From Luteolibacter luteus (lineage in GTDB: Bacteria > Verrucomicrobiota > Verrucomicrobiia > Verrucomicrobiales > Akkermansiaceae): DNA of 64,000 nucleotides. The stretch lies in the NCBI RefSeq assembly GCF_012913485.1, contig NZ_CP051774.1:2542001-2606000 (forward strand), written 5' to 3'. Below are positions 1 through 7,926 of the stretch, piece by piece. The notes under the pieces were generated by a model. That model worked only from the letters and a program-made list of their open reading frames with translations, searched no databases and was not told the DNA's origin. The translations under genes and the position numbers were made by a program. Every line of letters begins with the position of its first letter. Positions within the stretch are counted from its first letter, which is position 1.

Positions 1-475
1 CTACGTCGCCCGTGGAATATTGAACAGGAGAAACTTGAGCAAGTAATTCCTCCAAGTTGGTTTCCCGCCTGAACTTCCTAACAATCTCAGGAACGTCTGC
101 CCCCGTATTGATCCAGACCACGGCAGGGCACCCTAGATCCGGCAAATCGATATTCCCATTTGAGAGATCAGCAGAAAAATCCGTCACCTTATCACCTTCC
201 AGAATTTTCACTGAAAAAGTGCCACCTGAAGTTTTAAAATCAAAATTATCGCACAATTGCTTCTGATCCCACCCGAGAAGAAGTGCCACACAATGCAACA
301 ACGTACTCTTCCCCACCCCATTCAGGCCCGCTATAACCGAAATGGGACCATTAAACTTGATTTCTTCATTCGGAACATTCGGAAAACATCGTGACTCTAT
401 AGAGTAAATTCTCGGGAATTTATCTGGCCGATTGGACAAATTTCTCCAGTTGTCTGATATTTTCGCATCCCTCAT
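1..475 (-). CDS. AAA/ABC-type ATPase, N-terminal part (runs off window)
   Basis: A leftward frame opens with ATG at 475 and stays open to base 1, so only the first ~158 residues are visible. A Walker A motif, GLNGVGKST, lies at residues 50-58, preceded by FNGPISVI. This layout (short lead-in strand, then the P-loop) is typical of OLD/RecF/SMC-like predicted ATPases found in bacterial defence loci. Walker B and any effector domain lie outside the window, so the subclass cannot be set. The start codon overlaps the stop of the upstream DUF262 gene as ATGA, which indicates translational coupling. Base composition is AT-rich like the next three genes and unlike the rest of the window. Likely role (inference): the ATP-driven sensor or motor of the operon. 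Confidence 0.8.
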   Translation of the reverse strand, partial: MRDAKISDNWRNLSNRPDKFPRIYSIESRCFPNVPNEEIKFNGPISVIAGLNGVGKSTLLHCVALLLGWDQKQLCDNFDFKTSGGTFSVKILEGDKVTDFSADLSNGNIDLPDLGCPAVVWINTGADVPEIVRKFRRETNLEELLAQVSPVQYSTGDV

Positions 476-1656
476 CCCCAAGCCCCCCAGTTGATCGCTT
501 CGAGGAGCTGATAAAATGATTCTTCGCCTATGATGACATCTTGACGAAAAATGTTTCGCATTTCACGAAGCTGAAGTGATGGCATGTGCTCCACAAATTC
601 CAGCCCTCCTCTCTTACTTAGATATGCCATCATACAATATGCTATTGCAGCATCCCTCAGAATCAGAGAAGACACATCCCCAACACGCAGAGACGATCGA
701 TCAGTAAAAATATTTAAGATTCTAACCGAATAGCCATGAGGCGTTTTTGATCCATTTGAAAGTAACTTTGAATCCAATCGATCATGTTCAAATTCTTCCA
801 AGAACCTAATGAATTCAGTTTCAAACCAAGCTCGATTGAAGTGAGGAAACCACCTCGCTATGAAGCAGAGCCAACTCAATACGGTAGCCTTGTTAAATTT
901 AATAGGCAGAAACGCCCTACTAGACGCCGAGCCGAATATTCTTAAAGAATTTTCCACGGCTCTAATGACGTCATTAGAGAACGGATCTGAACTGCGATAT
1001 CTTTCGGTGATAGCAGTTGCGGTTATTTTTTGACGAAAAGATCTATTCTCAGCTATTAAGCATTGTTTAGCGACAATATCATCGAACGCCATCCTAGAGT
1101 TAGAAAATCCTAAATAGTGCTCTGAAAGGCCGAACTGTTCAAATCGTTCGCAAATAGATCTTATTTGTTCCCTCACGGGACCGAAAAAAGCATTTCTCTG
1201 CTCCGACGCCGTTAGTGCCGCAGGTTGATTCAATCTGAAAAATAACTCTCCCGGCTCATCCGGCTCAAAATCTACCAAGCGAAAAACGCGGATAGTAAAT
1301 CGGTCAAAGCGCCATCTGAAATGTTGCGGTAAATCGTGGTAGCTGCATCCGTTAATAGAGGCAAGGTCAGCGTTAAAAGGTGCTGTATTTCCGTTAACTC
1401 GGATTTTCCCATGAACAAAATCTCTGATGGCCACCAAACGTTGCTGACCATCTAAAACCTCTTGTTTCCCAGAAGGCCTCTCGATCACGTGAATAGGCGG
1501 AATATGCCAATCCCTTAAAACTGTATCAATCAGTCTCTGTTTTTTACTGTCTGCCCAAACTTCTCCACGTTGGAAGTCGGGTTGAAGGTCAAGCTCATTA
1601 CCATCAATCCGTCCCATTATTGTTTTAATATCAGGATCGGAAGCCAGAAGTTTCAT
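472..1656 (-). CDS. DUF262 (ParB-like/GmrS-type) protein
   Basis: This is a 394-residue protein. The N-terminal region has the DUF262 hallmarks: PDFQRGEVW at residues 26-34 and DGQQR at 69-73, the nucleotide-binding signature of the ParB/sulfiredoxin fold used by GmrSD and related restriction or defence proteins. The remaining ~300 residues look alpha-helical, and I see no HNH/DUF1524 nuclease signature, so it is not a complete GmrSD. It is the third gene of a leftward operon. The gap after the dCTP-deaminase-like gene is 52 bases, and the stop overlaps the ATPase start by 4 bases. Inference: an NTP-dependent partner of the ATPase. The family call is firm; the biological role is not. Confidence 0.85.
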   Translation of the reverse strand: MKLLASDPDIKTIMGRIDGNELDLQPDFQRGEVWADSKKQRLIDTVLRDWHIPPIHVIERPSGKQEVLDGQQRLVAIRDFVHGKIRVNGNTAPFNADLASINGCSYHDLPQHFRWRFDRFTIRVFRLVDFEPDEPGELFFRLNQPAALTASEQRNAFFGPVREQIRSICERFEQFGLSEHYLGFSNSRMAFDDIVAKQCLIAENRSFRQKITATAITERYRSSDPFSNDVIRAVENSLRIFGSASSRAFLPIKFNKATVLSWLCFIARWFPHFNRAWFETEFIRFLEEFEHDRLDSKLLSNGSKTPHGYSVRILNIFTDRSSLRVGDVSSLILRDAAIAYCMMAYLSKRGGLEFVEHMPSLQLREMRNIFRQDVIIGEESFYQLLEAINWGAWG

Positions 1657-1708
1657 GACAAAGGGATTCTTAAAAATGCACTCAAATTGATGAAGTTAAA
1701 CCATCAAA

Positions 1709-2239
1709 TCAATATTTGCATCTCATTGAAGTGGGAAATTCGGCAAATTGATATCGCCCAGAGTATCCAACTTGAAGCGATCCAGTCAGATGATGAATAA
1801 AAAGCTGAGCAATCGGAATACCCGGCCGAAGAGTATAGTGAAACTTGCTGAAGTTAACAAGCTCTAAAGTAATCCTACCCCGATAACCCGGATCTATTTG
1901 CCCATCACATAAGTGCACTGTGACAAAGCCGCGAGCAATAGTTCCTTTAGTTTGAATAAACCCCATCCGGTTCAAAGGAATATCCACTACTTCTGCTGTA
2001 GTAGCCAAAATCCCTGCTCCGGGACGAAAATCGATCTCTCCATTGGAATTTAGCTCTACCGCTTCAACAGGAGCCTCGAAAGGTAGCGAGCGGGCACCTG
2101 CGACGTCTTTGTATCGAAGGAATGTTGTCCCTAGATGAAGTCCAATAGATACCAGATCAATAGAAACGTCCAAGCCATCTTCTCGAGTGACCCCACCCTG
2201 TTTCACCAATTCTACAAGATCTCCTTGAGATAAAATCAT
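1709..2239 (-). CDS. dCTP deaminase family protein (Dcd-like)
   Basis: This is a 176-residue Dcd/dUTPase-fold protein. The core runs from KGTIARG (residues 98-104) through QIDPGYRGRITLE (114-126) to LRPGIPIAQL (137-146), which follows the Dcd pattern RSSLARLG ... PGWxGxITLEF ... PGMxIxQ. The glutamate equivalent to the E. coli Dcd catalytic E138 is kept (E126), as is the arginine equivalent to R115 (R103). The usual R110-S111 pair reads K98-G99. Dcd normally deaminates dCTP to dUTP, and stand-alone or fused Dcd proteins are also known anti-phage effectors that deplete dCTP. It lies 16 bases after another Dcd-fold gene and shares its AT-rich composition. A housekeeping dcd role is possible, but the neighbours favour defence. 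Confidence 0.82.
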   Translation of the reverse strand: MILSQGDLVELVKQGGVTREDGLDVSIDLVSIGLHLGTTFLRYKDVAGARSLPFEAPVEAVELNSNGEIDFRPGAGILATTAEVVDIPLNRMGFIQTKGTIARGFVTVHLCDGQIDPGYRGRITLELVNFSKFHYTLRPGIPIAQLFIHHLTGSLQVGYSGRYQFAEFPTSMRCKY

Positions 2240-2255
2240 AGATTGTATTTACTGA

Positions 2256-2822
2256 TTATGGAGCCGCCAGCTTCATCGTTACGTAAGTCACGGCCGCCGA
2301 TCCCGCGACCGCAATAATAATCGTAACGATATTTGCCATATTTTCGCTTATGAAGCGCTCCAACTTCCCTCTTTTTTCATTAGATATATCGGGCCCTCCG
2401 CGAGGACTAACGGAATTTATTCGGTCTGTTAGCTCCTGAAATGAAATGCTGCAGAATGGCTTTCCTCTTTCAATTTCTAGCGTTTGTTTCCCTGCATTAA
2501 AAACTGCGATCTTAAGTTCACCGTTAAAATGAGGATCGATTTTGGTATTAGCAACTAACATTCCTCGAGCGGCAAGTGAACCCCGAGAGTATAAATTTCC
2601 AAAAACTCTACTAGGAATCGCTAGCCGTTCTTGGGTTGTTATAATTATGCATCTGCCTGGTTTGAGCTGGAATTTATCAGGCATTGTTAGATTTTCTGAG
2701 GACCCCGCCTCCATGTAGATTGTCCCCACGTGCAGGTCTGCGCAGACCTCTTCTCTGGCCTCAGTGACAAGGGGATCAATCTCGATGCCTCTGTCTTGAA
2801 ATTCCCTACGAAGAATAATCAT
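2256..2822 (-). CDS. Dcd/dUTPase-fold protein with C-terminal membrane helix
   Basis: This 188-residue protein is the first gene of the leftward operon. Residues ~55-130 follow the Dcd/dUTPase core: SRGSLAARG (79-87), KIDPHFNGEL (94-103) and a C-terminal strand SISFQEL. The position of the Dcd catalytic glutamate is Ala106, and the conserved arginine after SLA is shifted, so classical dCTP deamination looks lost. The aspartate in the IDxxxxGE stretch, which resembles dUTPase motif 3, is kept (D96). After a polar linker with charged residues, residues ~163-185 form a single hydrophobic helix, giving a tail-anchored protein. This tail is not part of housekeeping Dcd or Dut. Inference: a membrane-bound nucleotide sensor or inactive partner of the Dcd encoded next. 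Confidence 0.75.
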   Translation of the reverse strand: MIILRREFQDRGIEIDPLVTEAREEVCADLHVGTIYMEAGSSENLTMPDKFQLKPGRCIIITTQERLAIPSRVFGNLYSRGSLAARGMLVANTKIDPHFNGELKIAVFNAGKQTLEIERGKPFCSISFQELTDRINSVSPRGGPDISNEKRGKLERFISENMANIVTIIIAVAGSAAVTYVTMKLAAP

Positions 2823-2966
2823 AGCCCTAGAATTTCTTCATTAATGCACTCCACAGATCCACCATGGTTTTCAGCGCCGCATGCCAACCATTTGGCGGCA
2901 GGCCAGACCGTCTTCTCGGGGGTCCTATTCATCAGAGTTTGCTAGTTTTCAGGAAGAGCAAAGGAG

Positions 2967-2990
2967 AGCGGTGGGCTTCCGACCACCGCT
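2967..2990. terminator. Hairpin after nrdA
   Basis: A perfect 8-bp stem, AGCGGTGG/CCACCGCT, with an 8-base loop sits 12 bases beyond the nrdA stop. The run after the stem on the nrdA strand is pyrimidine-rich (CTCTCCTTT) but not a clean T-tract, so termination strength is uncertain. It also marks the junction between the GC-rich nrd locus and the AT-rich island. Confidence 0.5.
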
Positions 2991-3001
2991 ACTAATTCAA
3001 A

Positions 3002-6000
3002 TTACTGACAAGCTTCGCAAGTCCCGCCGTTCATCATGGCCTCGATGGAGCAGGCCATTTGTTCTTCGGCGGTGTAGGTCTTGCCGGCGTTGGCGGCGGC
3101 CATGCCTCCGCGGACTTCCTTTTTGACGTCGATGGTGGCCTTTTCGATGTTCGAGGCCTGGAGGGTGCGGAGGTAGTAGGTGGTCTTCAGGCCCTTGTCC
3201 CAGGCGCGGCGGTACATGTGAGACAGGGTCTTCATGTCCGGGGTGGCGAGGAAGAGATTCACCGACTGGCTCTGGTCAATCCACTTCTGGCGGCGGGCGG
3301 CGGCATCGATGATGTACTCGTGGCCGATGCCGAAGACGGTGCGGTGCTTGTGCTTCAGGGACTCGGGGAGGCCCTCGATGTTATCGAGTTCGCCATCGAA
3401 GTACTTCAGCTGATCGAGCATTTCCTGATTCCAGAGGCCGGCTTTCTTGAGGTCCTTCACGAGCTCGGCATTCAGGACGATGAAATCGCCGCTGAGATTG
3501 CTCTTCACGTAGAGGTTCTTGTAGTTCGGCTCGATGCAGGGGGTGGTGCCGGTGATGTTCGAGATCGTGGCCGTCGGGGCGATGGCGAGGACGTTCGAAT
3601 TCCGCATGCCATTCTTCGCGATCTTTTCCCGGACGACGGACCAATCCATCTTGCCGCCGCGTGGGACATCGATCTTGCGGCCGCGCTCGTCCTCGAGGAG
3701 ATCGAGGGTGTCCTGCGGAAGGAGTCCGCGTGACCACTTCGAGCCCTGGTAGGAGGAGTAGGTGCCGCGCTCCCCGGCGAGGTCCGAGGATGCACTATAG
3801 GCGTAGTAGGCGATGGCCTCCATGAACTCGTCATTGAACTCCACGGCGGCATCCGAGGCGAAGGAGAGGCCGCGCTTGTAGAGCGCATTCTGCAGGCCCA
3901 TGACGCCCATGCCGATCGGCCGGTGACGGCTATTGGCGGTGTAGGCGGCGCCGGTGGGGTAGAAGTTGATATCGATGACGTTGTCGAGGGCGCGGATGGC
4001 GACGGTGATGGTCTCCTTCAGCATCTCGTGATCGAGGGCGCCGTCCCGGGTGACGTGGGTGTCGAGGATGACGGAGCCGAGATTGCAGACGGCGGTCTCT
4101 TCATCCGAGGTATTCAGGGTGATCTCCGTGCAGAGATTGCTGGAGTGGATGACGCCGGCGTGATCCTGCGGGGAGCGAACATTGCAGGGATCCTTGAAGG
4201 TGATCCATGGGTGGCCGGTCTCGAAGAGCATCTTGAGCATGCCCTTCCAGAGCTCGATGGCTGGGAACTGGCGGGACCAGATCTTGCCCTCCGCGGCCAT
4301 GGCTTCGTACTCGGTGTAGCGTTGTTCGAAGGCCTTGCCGTAGAGGTCGTGGAGGTCCGGGACTTCATTCGAGCGGAAGAGGGTCCAGACGCCGCGGTCT
4401 TCCATGCGCTTCATGAAGAGGTCCGGAATCCAGTTCGCGGTGTTCATGTCATGGCAGCGGCGGCGTTCGTCGCCCACGTTCTTCCGGAGCTCGAGGAAGT
4501 CCTCGATGTCATTGTGCCAGGTCTCGAGGTAGGCGCAGCCGGAGCCGCGGCGCTTGCCGCCCTGGTTGACAGCGACGAGCTGGTCATTGTGCAGCTTGAG
4601 GAAGGGGATGATGCCCTGGGACTCGCCATTGGTGCCCTGGATGTAGCCGCCGGTGCCGCGGACAGCGGTCCACGAGCCACCGAGGCCGCCGGCCCACTTC
4701 GAGAGGAAGGCATTTTCCGCAATGCCGCGGATCATGATGCTCTCGATGGAGTCATCCACCTTGTAGAGGTAGCAGGAGGAGAGCTGGCTGTGGAGGGTGC
4801 CGGAATTGAAGAGGGTGGGCGTGGAGGAGCAGAAGCGGCGGCCCTTATAGAGATTGTAGAGGCGGATGACCCAGCTCTCGCGCTCGGTTTCCTCACGCTT
4901 GAAGAGGCCCATGGCGACGCGCATCCAGAAGAACTGGGGCGTTTCGATGCGGCGTGGCTTCGAGCCGGTCTTGTCGACGATGAGGTAGCGGTCATACATC
5001 GTCTGGATGCCGAGGTAGTCGAAATCCAGGTCCGCGGTGGGATCGAAGGCCTCGGCGAGGCGATCGAGGTCGTAGACATCGAGGAGGTCCGGATGGAGGC
5101 GCTTGATGGCGACGCCGTGCTTCAGGTAGCTCTTGAAGGCGATCTTGTGGGCGGCCTTGAGCTTGTGGATGCCATCGCGGGAGATGCTCCAATCGAGGAC
5201 TTCCTCGTAGATGTAGGAGAGGAGGATGCGGCCGGCGAACTTGGCGAAGTCGGCGTCTTTTTCGATCAGGGCCTTGGCATTGAGGATGATCGTGTTCTTG
5301 AGGTCTTTCTCGGAGATTTCCGAGCCGACGGAGCGGCGGAGTTCGCGCTCGATCTCGGCTTCCGGGAGGCAGAGGTCGAGGCCGGTGGAGGCGTAGGCGA
5401 TGCGCTTTTTGAGCTCGGTGCCGTCCCAGAAGGAGGATTTGCCGTCTTCCGTGGAGACGGTGACCATGAACTCTTGGTTCGGGTCCTCGGCGCTTTCTTC
5501 CTGCTCGATGCGGAGGCGGGCGCGCTGGGCGCGGTAGAGGATGTAGTGCTCTGCGGCCTTGAACTTGCCCTGGCGCATGAGTTCCTCCTGGACCATGTCC
5601 TGAACGTCCTCGATGTGGACGAAGGATTGGTCACCGCGGCGGATGCGCTCGGTGACGGCCTTGGCGATCTCGACGGCGGGCTCGGGGTTTTCCTTGATGG
5701 TGAGGAAGGCCTTGCGGACGGCGATCTCGATCTTCGTCTCCGACCACGGGACGACGTTCCCGCTGCGCCGGATCAGGCGGACGGGCAGGGCGTGAGGGCC
5801 GGCGTGGAGATCGACGCTGCCGGTCTTCTCCATGGAGCGACGGAAGGCGAGGGACTTCGCGACATCGTATGCCTCGTTTTCAAGGAGTGCCTTTTCGATG
5901 AGCAAGTATAGGTCGGACTCGGAGAGGCGCAAACGGCCGCCTTCGTCGAGGGACTTGGTGAGGGAATTGGCGACGGCGTGGGCGACGTCGGAGACGAACT

Positions 6001-6274
6001 TGCGGTTGACGTCGGAGAAGATGGATTTCTCGTCGGCCTGGCGGGAGATGAGGAGGTCAGCGAGGGAATCGCCGATGGCGTCCGCGACGTCTTCCAGGGA
6101 GAAGTGGGTATCGTCATTGCCGCGGGTCACGATGATCTCGGTGATCGGCTTGCGCTTCTCAGAGGGAAGCACGTCGCGCCACAAAAAGGCGCGGTCCGAT
6201 GCGGGAAGAGAGAAGCGGTCGGTGATGACCTGCTTCAGCATGAAGTCTTCGTCGGGGTTAACAGCGCGATACAT
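3002..6274 (-). CDS. nrdA: Ribonucleoside-diphosphate reductase, alpha (large) subunit, class I
   Basis: This 1090-residue protein reduces ribonucleotides to deoxyribonucleotides with the NrdB radical subunit. The N-terminal ~380 residues carry ATP-cone-type allosteric domains. One clear cone begins at about residue 165 (RLIRRSGNVVPWSETKIE), and flanking segments have the same rhythm, so up to three cones are likely. The barrel contains SSCYL (about residue 500), NLCTEI (about 715, the conserved N-x-C-x-E active-site triad), the partner cysteine in AVCNLGS, PTATIS and PCIEPNY. The protein ends in CEACQ, the C-terminal thiol pair that is re-reduced by thioredoxin. At ~1090 residues it is longer than E. 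coli NrdA (761), as expected for multi-cone, Chlamydia-type enzymes. It lies downstream of nrdB, separated by a small inserted gene. Confidence 0.97.
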   Translation of the reverse strand: MYRAVNPDEDFMLKQVITDRFSLPASDRAFLWRDVLPSEKRKPITEIIVTRGNDDTHFSLEDVADAIGDSLADLLISRQADEKSIFSDVNRKFVSDVAHAVANSLTKSLDEGGRLRLSESDLYLLIEKALLENEAYDVAKSLAFRRSMEKTGSVDLHAGPHALPVRLIRRSGNVVPWSETKIEIAVRKAFLTIKENPEPAVEIAKAVTERIRRGDQSFVHIEDVQDMVQEELMRQGKFKAAEHYILYRAQRARLRIEQEESAEDPNQEFMVTVSTEDGKSSFWDGTELKKRIAYASTGLDLCLPEAEIERELRRSVGSEISEKDLKNTIILNAKALIEKDADFAKFAGRILLSYIYEEVLDWSISRDGIHKLKAAHKIAFKSYLKHGVAIKRLHPDLLDVYDLDRLAEAFDPTADLDFDYLGIQTMYDRYLIVDKTGSKPRRIETPQFFWMRVAMGLFKREETERESWVIRLYNLYKGRRFCSSTPTLFNSGTLHSQLSSCYLYKVDDSIESIMIRGIAENAFLSKWAGGLGGSWTAVRGTGGYIQGTNGESQGIIPFLKLHNDQLVAVNQGGKRRGSGCAYLETWHNDIEDFLELRKNVGDERRRCHDMNTANWIPDLFMKRMEDRGVWTLFRSNEVPDLHDLYGKAFEQRYTEYEAMAAEGKIWSRQFPAIELWKGMLKMLFETGHPWITFKDPCNVRSPQDHAGVIHSSNLCTEITLNTSDEETAVCNLGSVILDTHVTRDGALDHEMLKETITVAIRALDNVIDINFYPTGAAYTANSRHRPIGMGVMGLQNALYKRGLSFASDAAVEFNDEFMEAIAYYAYSASSDLAGERGTYSSYQGSKWSRGLLPQDTLDLLEDERGRKIDVPRGGKMDWSVVREKIAKNGMRNSNVLAIAPTATISNITGTTPCIEPNYKNLYVKSNLSGDFIVLNAELVKDLKKAGLWNQEMLDQLKYFDGELDNIEGLPESLKHKHRTVFGIGHEYIIDAAARRQKWIDQSQSVNLFLATPDMKTLSHMYRRAWDKGLKTTYYLRTLQASNIEKATIDVKKEVRGGMAAANAGKTYTAEEQMACSIEAMMNGGTCEACQ

Positions 6275-6357
6275 GGTGTGTGTGAGTGGGTAGGGAAAAG
6301 ACGGGGAGGTTTTTTACTTACGGACGTGTGTGAGCGGACGGGAAAGGGAAAGGCAGA

Positions 6358-6810
6358 GTGCCAAGTGATCGGTGATCAGTGATCAGTGGAAGAGCCGTCG
6401 AGGCGAAGCTTGAGGGCGTTGATGAGGCCTTGGATCATGCGGGAGAGCTCGCGGGTCTCCTGAATCATGTCGCGGGAGCCTTCCATCGGAGGCGCGCCGA
6501 GGCGTTTGCGGACTTTTTCAGCGATGTAGAGCTGGGTGCGGAGTTCTCCGCAGGAGCCTTTGCTGTAGCGGAGGAACTTGATGAAATCTGCGGTGCTATC
6601 ACGTTCGCAGCCTTCGGCGATATTTGAAGGAATGGAAAGCGATGCGCGCTCCATCTGATTGCGGAGAGCAAAATCCTTGGATTCGGACAAAGCGACGTGG
6701 ACCTCAACCGTCAGATTGCAGCCCCGGCGCCATATGTCCAAATCCTTGAATGTTTTGATCTCGCTCATGGTATTCTTCGCTTCTTCTGCATTTCACTGAT
6801 CACTCGGCAC
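6358..6810. repeat. Inverted-repeat-bounded cassette between nrdA and nrdB
   Basis: The left copy GTGCCAAGTGATC (6358-6370) and the reverse complement of 6798-6810 (GTGCCGAGTGATC) match at 12 of 13 positions. Each is followed inward by further TGATCAGTG units (6372-6389 on the left, CACTGATCAC at 6794-6803 on the right). The repeats bracket one gene for a four-helix-bundle protein, and the left repeat encodes that protein's last residues and stop. This looks like a small inserted unit, not an IS: no transposase is present. Target-site duplications were not recognised. Confidence 0.5.
6376..6768 (-). CDS. Four-helix-bundle protein (23S rRNA IVS/avd-like family)
   Basis: This is a 130-residue protein. 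It shows the family signature: FKDLDIWRRGCNL near the N terminus, then NQMERASLSIPSNIAEG and a central SKGSCGELRTQL. It belongs to the S23/IVP four-helix-bundle family first seen as ORFs in 23S rRNA intervening sequences and related to the accessory Avd protein of diversity-generating retroelements. The molecular role of free-standing members is unknown. It sits between nrdB and nrdA, on the same strand, inside inverted TGATC-rich repeats. The final codons (STDH and stop) come from the repeat. No reverse transcriptase or template repeat is nearby, so a retroelement is not indicated. Confidence 0.88.
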   Translation of the reverse strand: MSEIKTFKDLDIWRRGCNLTVEVHVALSESKDFALRNQMERASLSIPSNIAEGCERDSTADFIKFLRYSKGSCGELRTQLYIAEKVRKRLGAPPMEGSRDMIQETRELSRMIQGLINALKLRLDGSSTDH

Positions 6811-6837
6811 CTGCCCTTTCGGCGCGAAGCGCGCCGA

Positions 6838-7926
6838 TCAGAGCTCGTCGTCGTCGACGGAGGAGAGGGCGGAGGCCTTTTGGTACTCGGTGACGCGGCC
6901 TTCGAAGAAGTTGGTCTCCTTCTTGATGTCCATCATCTCGGCAAGCCATGGGAATGGGTTCGAGACGGACTCATTGAGCGGGGCGAGGCCGCAGGAGGTG
7001 AGGCGGCGGTCGGCAATGTAGTCGATGTATTGCTCGAAGTCGGCGGAGTTCAGGCCGAGGCCGGCGACGGGCAGGCAGTCGCGGATGAACTGCTTTTCGA
7101 GGGTGATGCCCTCTTTCATGGTGGCGCGGAGGTCTTCGCGGAAGTCCTCCGTCCAGATGTCCGGGTTCTCATCGACGAGGTCCATGAGGAGATTGCGGAA
7201 GACTTCGATGTGGTTCGACTCATCGCGCAGGGTGTAGCGGAACATCTGGCCGATGCCGGGGAACTTGTTCTGGCGGTAGAGGCTGAGGATCATGCCGAAG
7301 AGGCCGTAGAACTGGGTGCCCTCCATGACCTGGCCGAACATGAAAATGTTCTTGGCGAGGGCCTGCTTGTTGGCGGTCTGGGTGAGGTCGATATCGCGGC
7401 GGAGGGCGCGGGAATTCGAGACGACGAAGTGGTTCTTTGCCGTGATGGAGGGGACGTCCTCGAACATGGCCTCGCACTCGTGGGGATTCAGGCCGAGAGA
7501 GGAGAGCATGTAGACGAGGCTGTCCGCGTGGATGTTTTCCTCATGGGCGTGGCGGCCGAGGACGAGCTTCAGCTCGGGGGCGGTGACGACCTCGCGGACG
7601 ACGTGGAGGACATTGTCCCCGACGATGCCTTCGGCGGCGGAAAAGTAGCCGATGCCCATCTTGATGATCCAACGCTCCACCTCGGAGATTTCATCGGAGC
7701 GCCACTGCTCGACATCCTTCTGCATGGTGATGTCTTCCGGCTCCCAGTGGTTGTTCTTCATCGTCTTGTACAGGTCGTACGCCCACTGGTACTTCAGCGG
7801 GAGGATGTTGAAGAACATCGTGTCGCGGCCATTGATGACTTTCTTGGCGGCGAAGGCCTGCTCGGCTTTCTCGCGATCCAGGACGAAGGTGCGATTTCCG
7901 AGGGTGACGGTGGTGGTGGCTGACAT
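6838..7926 (-). CDS. nrdB: Ribonucleoside-diphosphate reductase, beta subunit, class Ic-like
   Basis: This 362-residue metallo-radical subunit partners NrdA. I chose the ATG at 7926 (MSATTTVTLGNRTF) because the 97 residues of upstream open frame are Pro/Arg-rich and unlike the family. Metal ligands are visible in FSAAEGIVGDN (Glu as first ligand), EENIH (E130, H133) and DESNH. The residue seven after E130, where E. coli has radical Tyr122, is Leu137. A Glu first ligand plus Phe/Leu/Val at the tyrosine site is the pattern of class Ic enzymes, such as the Chlamydia trachomatis enzyme, which use a Mn/Fe cofactor instead of a tyrosyl radical. It lies upstream of nrdA, with the four-helix-bundle gene between. 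Confidence 0.95.
   Translation of the reverse strand: MSATTTVTLGNRTFVLDREKAEQAFAAKKVINGRDTMFFNILPLKYQWAYDLYKTMKNNHWEPEDITMQKDVEQWRSDEISEVERWIIKMGIGYFSAAEGIVGDNVLHVVREVVTAPELKLVLGRHAHEENIHADSLVYMLSSLGLNPHECEAMFEDVPSITAKNHFVVSNSRALRRDIDLTQTANKQALAKNIFMFGQVMEGTQFYGLFGMILSLYRQNKFPGIGQMFRYTLRDESNHIEVFRNLLMDLVDENPDIWTEDFREDLRATMKEGITLEKQFIRDCLPVAGLGLNSADFEQYIDYIADRRLTSCGLAPLNESVSNPFPWLAEMMDIKKETNFFEGRVTEYQKASALSSVDDDEL

Noticed and set aside
3923-5911. Long rightward open frame (662 codons) opposite nrdA
   Set aside because: It is the antisense of a conserved enzyme gene in GC-rich DNA. Its product is Ala/Val/Glu/Asp-rich low complexity with no motif.
6358-6389. TGATC-rich cluster as a replication origin or Dam-regulated site
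   Set aside because: There are no DnaA boxes, AT-rich unwinding element or origin genes nearby, and the repeats fit better as the borders of the four-helix-bundle cassette.
6376-6768. Diversity-generating retroelement built around the Avd-like protein
   Set aside because: No reverse transcriptase, template repeat or variable repeat is visible near the gene.
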